Source: Texcoconibacillus texcoconensis
GTDB lineage: Bacteria; Bacillota; Bacilli; Bacillales; Salisediminibacteriaceae
Length of the DNA: 64,000 nt
Direction of reading: 5' to 3'
NCBI RefSeq assembly: GCF_014202575.1
Contig: NZ_JACHHB010000007.1
Span: 62,001-126,000, forward strand
How positions within the stretch are numbered: position 1 is the first letter of the stretch; each line of letters begins with the position of its first letter. The notes beneath the pieces are model-generated. The model made no database searches. It had not been told where the DNA came from and saw only the letters and a list, made by a program, of their open reading frames with translations. Below are positions 1 through 7,772 of this stretch, piece after piece. A program made the translations under genes and the position numbers.

Positions 1-40
1 TGAAAATGATGATTGATGAAAAAGTGTCAAAAAGAAAATC

Positions 41-69
41 TTAACAACCCTATATACATGTAGTATGAT
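41..69 (+). promoter_or_regulatory. Sigma-A promoter of degV
   Basis: TTAACA at 41-46 and TATGAT at 64-69 are separated by exactly 17 bases, close to the sigma-A consensus. The expected transcription start near 76 leaves a leader of about 30 bases before the GTG start at 108. Confidence 0.6.
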
Positions 70-107
70 GAAAAAGATAGATTGCTAGAGAAAAATGGGG
101 TGCTTGT

Positions 108-956
108 GTGAGTAAAAGCGTAAAAATTGTAACTGACTCCACTGTTGATTTGCCAAGAGAGGAATTGGAAGCTTTAGGTGTTACCGTGGTCCCTCTTACC
201 GTCACGATTGATGGGCAATCGTATATCGATGGTGTTGATATTAAACCGAATGAATTTATAGCAAAACTGAAAACTGCAGAAAAAATTCCACAAAGCTCAC
301 AACCTTCTCCTGGTGTGTTTAAAGATGTATATGATCGTCTAGGTGAGGATGGGAGTTCAGTCATATCTATTCACATGACAAGTGGCATGAGTGGTACATA
401 TACTTCAGCTCAAACTGCAGCTGAGATGACAGATACCGATGTCTCTGTTATTGATTCTTCCTTTATTTCTGTTGCATTAAGTTTTCAAGTAAAGGAAGCA
501 GTGAATTTGGCGAAACAAGGAGCAACAAAAGACGATATTTTAGCGAAAATAGAAGAAGTGAAAGAGCATACTTCGTTATACATTATGGTGGATACATTAG
601 AGTACTTAGTTAAAGGTGGGCGTATTGGTCGAGGTAAAGGACTGGTTGGCTCATTGTTAAAAATTAAACCAATTGCTTCATTAGCTGATGGGGTATACAC
701 ACCGGTATCAAAGGTACGAACATACGTACAAATGATTAATCAGTTTCGGAAGACGTTATTGGAGGAAACTGAAGGGAAGAAGATCGCTGGTATCGGGATT
801 GCTCATGCGGAAGCCAATGAACTAGCTGAAAAGTTAAAATCGTCTATAAAAGGTGCAACAGGTTATAATGATATTTCAATTATTGAAACAACACCTATCA
901 TTAGTACACATGCTGGTCCAGGAGCGATCGCGCTCATGTACTATACGGAAACGTAA
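108..956 (+). CDS. DegV family fatty-acid-binding protein
   Basis: Cytosolic DegV/FakB-type protein of 282 residues, the usual family length. Family members bind a fatty acid, and FakB forms present it to the kinase FakA for acyl-phosphate formation. Visible marks are the N-terminal TDSTVDLP (residues 9-16), the loop PQSSQPSPG (61-69), SGMSGTY (about 92-98) and a C-terminal THAGPGA. The start is GTG at 108. The gene is monocistronic, with a promoter at 41-69 and a terminator at 955-993. No FakA homologue is in the window, so a specific fatty-acid role is inferred from the family only. Confidence 0.9.
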   Translation: MSKSVKIVTDSTVDLPREELEALGVTVVPLTVTIDGQSYIDGVDIKPNEFIAKLKTAEKIPQSSQPSPGVFKDVYDRLGEDGSSVISIHMTSGMSGTYTSAQTAAEMTDTDVSVIDSSFISVALSFQVKEAVNLAKQGATKDDILAKIEEVKEHTSLYIMVDTLEYLVKGGRIGRGKGLVGSLLKIKPIASLADGVYTPVSKVRTYVQMINQFRKTLLEETEGKKIAGIGIAHAEANELAEKLKSSIKGATGYNDISIIETTPIISTHAGPGAIALMYYTET

Positions 957-993
957 ACAAAAACGAGGGATGACTCAGTCCCTCGTTTTGTTT
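955..993. terminator. Bidirectional terminator, degV / yedF-like
   Basis: The stem AACGAGGGA/TCCCTCGTT with loop TGACTCAG is flanked by A and T runs on both sides. It lies between convergent genes and can end transcripts in both directions. Confidence 0.85.
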
Positions 994-997
994 ACGT

Positions 998-1333
998 TTA
1001 TAATGTGATAACCGAGTACTCCTTTGATAAATCAATGAATGCTTTCATCGATGAAACTTCGCCAACGACGAGTTCATTTGATAATTGATAATAGTCAATG
1101 CATGTTTTACAACCAAGAATAGGAACACCATTTTCCTCCATTTCTTTCAAATGTAAGGATGCGAAATGACGATCAGTTAAGGTATAGACGCCTTTGTTGA
1201 TTGTGAATATTGCTGCAGGTTTATCGTCTTCTTGTTTTAATAACGTAAAGTAGTTTTCTAACAGAGACCTACCCAGCTCTTCTTCTCCACTCCCAAGATG
1301 TTCAGATGTAAGTAAAATGATATTGTTCTTCAT
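998..1333 (-). CDS. YedF-like DsrE-domain selenium-associated protein
   Basis: Small cytosolic DsrE/DsrF-fold protein of 111 residues. It resembles the C-terminal domain of YedF, the sulfurtransferase-like protein that co-occurs with selenium metabolism genes. Features are the N-terminal strand NNIILLTSEHLGSG and a two-cysteine motif GCKTCIDYY with Cys75 and Cys78. It lacks the N-terminal TusA/SirA domain of full-length YedF (about 190 residues). AGGAGG sits just upstream of the ATG at 1333. It lies near the UGA-containing formate dehydrogenase, which supports a selenium link. A generic DsrE sulfur-relay protein is the alternative. Confidence 0.65.
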   Translation of the reverse strand: MKNNIILLTSEHLGSGEEELGRSLLENYFTLLKQEDDKPAAIFTINKGVYTLTDRHFASLHLKEMEENGVPILGCKTCIDYYQLSNELVVGEVSSMKAFIDLSKEYSVITL

Positions 1334-1447
1334 GTTTTATCCTCCTTCTTATTTAACAGCACATATGTACTAATTCAATACATTATGTTTAATTTTGGCA
1401 ACGATAAGATGTAAAGTTCAACAAATTGTGACATATTTATGTGGTTT

Positions 1448-1466
1448 TTGTGAAAAATTTAACACA
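1448..1466. promoter_or_regulatory. Possible Rex-like operator
   Basis: TTGTGAAAAATTTAACACA has a perfect left half (TTGTGAA) of the NADH-sensing repressor Rex box and an imperfect right half. It lies about 100 bases upstream of the OFA carrier gene. The assignment is tentative. Confidence 0.2.
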
Positions 1467-1563
1467 GCTATTTTTGCAGACCGTGGTTTCCGTTACGATA
1501 TAAAGGGAGTGATTATGAGAATTGGTTTTTATATTTATATGATGAATAGGAGGATTTAAAAGA

Positions 1564-2829
1564 ATGAAAACGAAAAATCGTTGGCTGATTGCATTATCTG
1601 CGATATCGATTCACTTATCGATCGGATCTGCTTACGCCTACAGTGTATTTCAAAATCCGATTTCTCAACAGGTGGGGTGGGAATCAACGCAGATATCATT
1701 GGCTTTTACGATCGCGATCTTTTTTCTAGGTTTATCTGCTGCATTCTTCGGCCCGTTTGTAGAAAAAAATGGTCCGAGGAAATCAGCACTCTTAGCTGCG
1801 ACTTTATTCTCAACAGGAACGATTGGATCCGGTGTAGCCGTTGCTTTTGAGTCACTGCCATTGTTTTTATTATTTTATGGAGCGATTGGTGGGATCGGAT
1901 TAGGATTAGGGTATATTTCACCTGTTTCGACATTAGTGAAATGGTTTCCAGACCGTCGTGGACTAGCAACAGGAATGGCAGTGTTCGGGTTTGGGGCAGG
2001 GGCTTTAATAGCCAGCCCGGTAGCAGCTAATCTTATTGATATCGTTGGGATCGAGGCGACATTTTATATTTTAGGATCTGTTTATTTAACCTTAATGACC
2101 TTAGGAGCTCTTTATATTGCCCGACCACCTGAGGGCTGGCTTCCTGATGGAATGAAGAGTGCAGAAAAAGAGGAGAAATCAACGAGTCAATCTGATTTGG
2201 CGCAATTAACAGCGAAAGAAGCCATTAAAACAAGAAGGTTTTGGATGCTTTGGGTAATGATGTTTATCAACATTTCTGTAGGTATTATGCTTATATCTGT
2301 TGCATCCCCAATGGCACAGGAAACTGTAGGGATGTCTGCGATTGCAGCAGCCAGCATGGTCGGTATCATGGGCTTATTTAACGGAGGAGGGCGGATCGTA
2401 TGGTCTTCTGCGTCTGATTATATTGGCCGCTCCCGACTACTGATCATATTTTTTGCGATCCAGTTCACCGCATTTTTAATTTTACCTGCTGTCCATCAGG
2501 CGATAATCTTTCAACTTCTAATTTTTATCGTCATTTCCATTTATGGTGGAGGGTTTGCAGTTCTACCTGCGTTCATAGGTGACTTATTTGGGACAAAGCA
2601 ATTAGGAGCAATCCATGGTCTCTTACTGACGTCTTGGTCAATGGCTGGGGTTGTCGGACCAATGACTGTTTCGTTTATTTATGAAACTTTTGGTGTGTAT
2701 ACACCGACATTCTATTTATTTGCTGTTTTATTAGGTGTCGCATTTGTCACATCAATCTTCATGTATAAAAATATCCAAGCTCTACAAAAAGAAAAAGAAA
2801 GCACATTAGTAGAAGCTGAAGCTGTTTAA
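1564..2829 (+). CDS. MFS transporter, OFA (oxalate/formate antiporter) family
   Basis: Polytopic carrier of 421 residues with 12 predicted membrane segments. The N-terminus contains GSAYAYSVFQNP, a pattern typical of the oxalate:formate antiporter (OFA) group, whose members move small monocarboxylates such as formate, oxalate or lactate. An MFS loop motif is seen at KNGPRKS, and the middle loop (about 200-215) is charged. AGGAGG precedes the ATG. The gene converges on the formate dehydrogenase, so formate or lactate is a reasonable guess for the substrate, but the sequence does not prove it. Confidence 0.8.
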   Translation: MKTKNRWLIALSAISIHLSIGSAYAYSVFQNPISQQVGWESTQISLAFTIAIFFLGLSAAFFGPFVEKNGPRKSALLAATLFSTGTIGSGVAVAFESLPLFLLFYGAIGGIGLGLGYISPVSTLVKWFPDRRGLATGMAVFGFGAGALIASPVAANLIDIVGIEATFYILGSVYLTLMTLGALYIARPPEGWLPDGMKSAEKEEKSTSQSDLAQLTAKEAIKTRRFWMLWVMMFINISVGIMLISVASPMAQETVGMSAIAAASMVGIMGLFNGGGRIVWSSASDYIGRSRLLIIFFAIQFTAFLILPAVHQAIIFQLLIFIVISIYGGGFAVLPAFIGDLFGTKQLGAIHGLLLTSWSMAGVVGPMTVSFIYETFGVYTPTFYLFAVLLGVAFVTSIFMYKNIQALQKEKESTLVEAEAV

Positions 2830-2831
2830 AA

Positions 2832-2876
2832 AATGAAGCGCCTATCTGACTTATGATAGGCGCATTCTTTTATTAA
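2832..2876. terminator. Bidirectional terminator, OFA carrier / fdh
   Basis: The perfect stem GCGCCTATC/GATAGGCGC has an 8-base loop and T-rich tails on both strands. It lies between convergent genes. Confidence 0.85.
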
Positions 2877-2888
2877 AAAAATTGACCA

Positions 2889-4949
2889 TTAGTCAATTTT
2901 TTCAATTGCAACAGCACAAGCTTTAAATTCTGCTGTACCAGATATCGGATCAAATTCATCAATTGTTAGCTTATTGGTAGGGACATCTGCCCAATGGAAG
3001 CTCATAAATACAAGTTTCGGTTGAACTTGTTCGGTCACTTTCGCTTTTACTGTCACCTTTCCACGTCGCGAACGAACTTGTACGTATTCGCCATCAGTTA
3101 TCTCTAATTCTTTTGCATCTTCTGGGTGCATGTCAACAGTTTCTTCTGTTTGTTTCTGTTTTACTTGATCTGGGTAATACTTCGTCTGCGTGTGTGTATT
3201 GTATTGTTCATAGCGCCGTCCCGTTGTTAAAGTAAATGGATAGTTTTCATCTGGTTGTTCTACTGGTGGGGTATAAGAAACACCGATAAATGGTGAAGGA
3301 TGATCGAGTTTTTTATTTTCTTGAAACCTCGTGTGTAAAATTTCTGTACCTGGATGATCGTTATCAGGGCATGGGTATTGTAACCCATTGGTTTCACTAA
3401 GCCGTTCGTAAGACATGCCGCCATACATTGTTTGAGCGAGTTCGCGAACTTCATGCCAAATTTCTTCGCTACTTTCATAGGACATTGGGTAGCCCATGAG
3501 ATTTGCGATGTCAGTGAGAATTTCCCAATCATCTTTAAGGTTTTCATGTGCATCTAATGCTGCTCGAACACGCTGGACTCGACGGTCAGTGTTCGTATAT
3601 GTTCCTTCAACTTCAGCCCAACCTTTTGCAGGTAAGACAACATCAGCCATTTTTGCAGTTTCGGTCATAAATAGATCTTGAACGACCATAAAGTCAACAT
3701 TTTCTAGTGCTTCCTTTGTATAAGACATGTGTACGTCAGCAAGGACAGGGTTTTCCCCAATAATATATAGCCCCTTCATTCTTCCTTCATTCATTTTTTC
3801 TAACATCACTGTTTGCGTTTGTCCAACATGTTTATTTAATGAAACGGCCCAGGCTTTCTCAAAGCGATTTCGGTGTTGATCATCACTAATTGGCACAGCA
3901 CCAGTTAGCATGTTTGGCAAACAGCCCATATCGCCAGCACCTTGAACATTGTTTTGTCCTCGTAAAGGCATGATGCCGGTACCTCGTTTTCCGATGTTAC
4001 CAGTGATCAGAGAGAGATTAGCGATATCGAAAACATTGTTAACCCCGCAATGGTGTTCGGTGATACCGAGTGTATACGCGATCATTCCTTTATCCGCTTT
4101 TGCGAATGCCTCAGCAACTTCAATGATGTCATCTTCAGAAAGACCAGTGACTGATGAAGCGTAAGCAGGAGTATATAAAGATACTTGTTCACGCAAAGTT
4201 TCAATATCTGTTGTGTTATTTTCCAAGAAAGTTTTGTCAAACCACCCATTTTTTAAAATGGTGTGAATCATTGCGTTCATCAGTGCAATATCAGAACCGA
4301 CATATAAAGGTAAATGTTTCGTAGCAAACTTCGTCATATCAATTTGCCGAGGGTCTATGACATAAATTTTTAGCCCTTTTTTGGCTGCTTTCTTCATTCG
4401 ATTTGCGATAATTGGATGTGCTTCGCTCGTGTTTGAGCCCATGAGAAGTAATACTTCAGCTTCATCAATGTCAGTAACGGAATTCGTTGGAAATCCAGAA
4501 CCTAATACCGTCGCCAGACCGGCGACACTTGGAGCGTGTCAAGTACGGTTACATCCATCAATATTATTTGTCCCAAGCACTGCTCGAGCAAACTTTTGGG
4601 TGACAAAATTTGTCTCATTCGTTGCTCGTGCGCAGGCAAAGATCGAAAGGGCATCAGAGCCAAATGATGTTTTAATGTCGTGGAATTTATTGGCGACAAG
4701 TGAAAGTGCTTCTTCCCAACTTGTCGGTACGAGTTTACCACCTTTGCGTACATGTGGCTCAGTTAAGCGCTCTTCAGCGTGCATATAGTGGTAGCCGAGT
4801 GCGCCCTTGATACATGTTTGCCCTTGGTTAACAGGTGCATCTTTATCTCCACGTACACGTGTAATTTGATTATCTTTGACTTCTAAAATTAAGCCACACC
4901 CAGTACCGCAATAACCGCATATCGTTTTAACCTTTTTTGTTTCCCCCAT
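2889..4949 (-). CDS. fdhF: Selenocysteine-containing formate dehydrogenase, alpha subunit
   Basis: Molybdopterin oxidoreductase that oxidises formate to CO2. The 686-codon frame holds one in-frame TGA (4539-4541, codon 137) in the context CNRT-U-HAPSVAGL, exactly where FdhH has its catalytic selenocysteine followed by His. The N-terminal [4Fe-4S] ligands are C11, C14, C18 and C46, followed by K48. The C-terminal molybdopterin-binding domain is intact, and length matches FdhH (715). The start is ATG 4949 behind GAGGGGAG; 4995-5000 is a possible -10 element on this strand. A SECIS hairpin follows the TGA. A conventional caller would report two fragments. The alternative, a pseudogene by nonsense mutation, is unlikely given the exact position and the hairpin. 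Confidence 0.92.
4509..4527 (-). promoter_or_regulatory. Bacterial SECIS element in the formate dehydrogenase mRNA
   Basis: On the minus strand, GTCGCC and GGCGAC form a perfect 6-bp stem, with one more T-G pair, around the loop GGTCT. Exactly 18 bases separate the UGA from the loop. As recalled, E. coli fdhF has the same loop and the same 18-base spacing. This is the signal recognised by SelB. Confidence 0.88.
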
Positions 4950-5094
4950 CAATAGAACAACTCCCCTCAAAAAATTGAAACAGTTTCCATATTTATTGTA
5001 GCAAAAATTTCCGTTTATGAAGAGCATATGTAAGAATATTTGAGAAAGTTTTCACAGGTGCGGTAAAATATAAGATGTGCCTTTCGTAAAGAGA

Positions 5095-5410
5095 GGATGG
5101 ATATGACGGAAAGTTATGGACTTGTATTAGGATGTGGCAGCATTCGAAGTGTTTTTACAGGTGATGATTCTAATACAAGAGGTGCATTTTCAAATGGGGA
5201 GGCGATGAGCAGAGGGGCATGCAATGCAGAGCGTCGTTGGATCTAAGCAATAAGGGAGATAACGAAAAAACTCTTGATGATGTGAATCATCCTGAGTTTC
5301 TCCCTGTGAAGTAATGGGTAAAAGAAGTTAAAATCACGAGTGTAATCGTGAACCTATAAAATAGCTAGGATATACCCGACGAGTTAAGACGAAGCTTGAT
5401 AGGTTGATTT
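5095..5410. ncRNA. Possible structured RNA upstream of 5483
   Basis: The 450-base gap between the formate dehydrogenase and the membrane protein at 5483 is rich in paired elements. They are CTTGTATTAG (5140-5149) with CTAATACAAG (5170-5179); GCAT-GCA-ATGC near 5217-5227; an extended hairpin from GGGAGA through AACTC and GATGAT to their complements (about 5254-5305); TCACGA/TCGTGA (5333-5350); and AACCTAT/ATAGGTT (5351-5406). A 47-codon ORF with a ribosome site (5103-5246) overlaps it. No known riboswitch, tRNA, 6S, SRP or RNase P signature was recognised. The strand is undetermined. Confidence 0.35.
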
Positions 5411-5482
5411 TTATAAACAAAAGAGCAACTTGCAAAACATTTTCATTAGTTGTCATAGCTGATTAATAATTGAGGTGAAAGA

Positions 5483-5905
5483 ATGAATCGAATGAAAGGG
5501 TACCGGGTCCTCATTTTTACATTGTTTTTAGCATTTATCAGTCTAATTTCTCGGTCAATTATTTACTTGACCATTGCACTAATCGTTGCAGCGATGGTTG
5601 TTTACTTGTTGAGTCAAGATAAAAAACATCGTTACAAAACGAAATCAGAACAAGTGAAAAAGCCTAATCATAAAAGCAATTCCTCTGAACCATTCCCACT
5701 TCGATTTGTTGTTGTTGTCGTTGGGGGTATTGTTTTAACAATTTATGGCATTACTGGTTACTTTGGTATTGATACTTTTTTTGAGGAAATGGGTATGGAA
5801 GTAGGTGTGCCGATTTTTTATGCTGGATCAGCATTATTTGGTATTGCTATAACGTTATACGGCCTTTTTTTTGGACTCAAAACATATTTGCGCGGTCCCA
5901 ATTAA
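5483..5905 (+). CDS. Hypothetical membrane protein
   Basis: Unrecognised protein of 140 residues. The hydrophobic stretches at about 8-40, 73-93 and 108-133 suggest three or four membrane passes. They are separated by a basic, Ser/Asn/Lys-rich linker at about 46-68. A GAGGTGAAAG ribosome site precedes the ATG. It lies directly downstream of the structured intergenic region, which may be its leader. No catalytic motif is visible. Confidence 0.7.
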   Translation: MNRMKGYRVLIFTLFLAFISLISRSIIYLTIALIVAAMVVYLLSQDKKHRYKTKSEQVKKPNHKSNSSEPFPLRFVVVVVGGIVLTIYGITGYFGIDTFFEEMGMEVGVPIFYAGSALFGIAITLYGLFFGLKTYLRGPN

Positions 5906-6090
5906 TTCATTTTGTTTAAGAGACAGGTTTAGTTGTTGAAGGGTTTAGGTAAGTTGGCGAACATTAACTGTATTTTCTTGATCATTGTCGGTGAAGGAAG
6001 AACAGTTATCGTTTGTCAACTTTTTTTAAATCATATCTCTTTTCAGAATTGAATTTGTTCTCTATAATACTTAGGAAGACGAAATATTAA

Positions 6091-7353
6091 ATGGAAAAGA
6101 AGAAGGTGTTTCATATCTCTACGGAAAAACGCAATCTACTCATTATGTGGATCGCAAACTTCCTTGTCGCTGCAAGTGCAACGATGATTTTACCTTTTCT
6201 TTCGTTGTACATCGAAACTTTTGGTGACTATTCAGATGCATATGTTCAACGATGGGCTGGGTTTATTTTTGGCATTACGTTTTTAGTCGCTTTTTTTGTC
6301 TCGCCTTTATGGGGCAGATTTGGTGATCGGTTTGGTCGAAAGAGAATATTATTGATCACTGGTTACGGTATCGCTTTGTCAATCTTTTTCATGGGGTACG
6401 TTTCTTCCGTTGAAGAATTATTTTTCCTACGACTTTTAATGGGGATTGTCACAGGGTTTATCCCGACATCTTTAGCGCTTATATCATCACAAACACGCAA
6501 GGAAATTGCTGGAAGGGTATTAGGAACTTTGCAAATGGGGACAGTTTCTGGTGGTTTATTAGGTCCTTTGCTTGGCGGAGCTCTTGCTGATGCCGTTGGT
6601 TTTATTTATACCTTCATTTTGACAGCTATTACAATCACCATTGCGACAACGCTAGTTGCTGTAGGGATTAAAGAAGTGAAGGTACGTACAGATCAAGGTG
6701 ATCCTTCAGAAGGAAAATATTCAATGAAGGATGTTTTTCGAGAGTTAATCACAAATCGCGTATTGCTCGTCATTATGTTTATTTCTATGATCATTCAAAC
6801 AGCCAACTTTAGCGTGCAGCCTTTGCTAGCATTATATGTCGACGAATTATTGACCGTAGAAAATGTCGCTTTCCTGGCGGGATTGGCCTTTTCGATTACT
6901 GGATTAGGAAATTTATTATCCACACGTTCATGGGGGAAGTTAGGAGACCGAATTGGTCATGAAAAAGTTTTAATTATTTGCTCAATATTAGCTGTCGTTT
7001 TCTTTTTACCTCAAGCTTTTGTCACAAATATTTGGCAATTGATATTGCTTCGATTTTTATACGGTCTTCAGATTGGTGGTATGATTCCTTGTATTACTGC
7101 GTATATTCGACGTGAAGCTCCTCTGGAAATTCAAGGTGAAGTGCTAGGGTATAATCAAAGTTTTCGGTTTTTAGGAAATGTCATCGGGCCGGTGATAGGC
7201 GGTGTGGCTTCAGGAATTTGGACCATTTCATCCGTATTTTTCGTCGCTTCTGGATTATTTGCTAGTGGAGCACTCTTATTATGGATTGCAGTGAAATACG
7301 AGCAAAAAGAAAAGAATAGGAATGTGGAGAGGCCTTCAGTTAGAGGGGCATAA
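6091..7353 (+). CDS. MFS efflux transporter, DHA1 (multidrug) type
   Basis: Inner-membrane proton antiporter of 420 residues with 12 predicted helices. The motif A loop GRFGDRFGRKR follows helix 2 at about residue 83, as in drug:H+ antiporter-1 proteins such as TetA, NorA and YfmO-type pumps. A second half-motif GKLGDRIGHEK occurs around residue 291. Motif C-like GGLLGPLLGG lies in helix 5. Its substrate cannot be told from sequence. It appears to be transcribed alone. Confidence 0.82.
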   Translation: MEKKKVFHISTEKRNLLIMWIANFLVAASATMILPFLSLYIETFGDYSDAYVQRWAGFIFGITFLVAFFVSPLWGRFGDRFGRKRILLITGYGIALSIFFMGYVSSVEELFFLRLLMGIVTGFIPTSLALISSQTRKEIAGRVLGTLQMGTVSGGLLGPLLGGALADAVGFIYTFILTAITITIATTLVAVGIKEVKVRTDQGDPSEGKYSMKDVFRELITNRVLLVIMFISMIIQTANFSVQPLLALYVDELLTVENVAFLAGLAFSITGLGNLLSTRSWGKLGDRIGHEKVLIICSILAVVFFLPQAFVTNIWQLILLRFLYGLQIGGMIPCITAYIRREAPLEIQGEVLGYNQSFRFLGNVIGPVIGGVASGIWTISSVFFVASGLFASGALLLWIAVKYEQKEKNRNVERPSVRGA

Positions 7354-7421
7354 TTAATACCTATGTACTTTACTCCGTGTTACAATAGTTAATAATTTTA
7401 CGTGTGAGGTGTTGGGGAAGC

Positions 7422-7595
7422 ATGCTTCTTACAAAGCGGGAGAAACAATTACTCATTCGGGTCTTAAAAAAAGAAAAACGAAAAAAGTGGTTTGGTTCAC
7501 AAGAAGATCCACAATTGATTGAGGAGTTAATTGAAAAAATAGAACAAAGTCAACGGAATGAAAAGATGAATGAAGTCAAGTCATCAAAGCTGTAA
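7422..7595 (+). CDS. Small basic hypothetical protein
   Basis: A 57-residue, highly charged protein starting at ATG 7422 behind TTGGGGAAGC. A GTG six codons upstream is in frame but has no ribosome site of its own. The N-terminal half is basic (KKEKRKK) and the C-terminal half is a predicted amphipathic helix. It is followed by a strong terminator. The function is unknown. Confidence 0.6.
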   Translation: MLLTKREKQLLIRVLKKEKRKKWFGSQEDPQLIEELIEKIEQSQRNEKMNEVKSSKL

Positions 7596-7632
7596 GGAAA
7601 ATCAAGCTTGAATGTAAAAATAGAAAGTGTTC

Positions 7633-7672
7633 AGGTTGCCTATTTACGTGGAGTAAATAGGCAACCTTTTTT
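7633..7672 (+). terminator. Rho-independent terminator
   Basis: The 15-bp stem AGGTTGCCTATTTAC/GTAAATAGGCAACCT is followed by a run of T. It closes the small gene at 7422. Confidence 0.92.
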
Positions 7673-7772
7673 AATGTCTGTTGAAGGTTTATGTTGAATT
7701 TGTTTGTTTACATGAATACAAAATAATGAAGCATCCTAATTTCAGACATTCCATCAGGAGGTAGTACGGACC

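Noticed and set aside
4442-4541. Formate dehydrogenase as two separate genes or a frameshifted pseudogene
   Set aside because: Both parts are in one frame and the only interruption is a TGA at the known selenocysteine site with a SECIS hairpin after it.
5140-5240. tRNA-Sec (selC) hidden near 5189, where TTCAAA occurs
   Set aside because: No acceptor stem, no T-loop motif and no CCA-type end could be placed.
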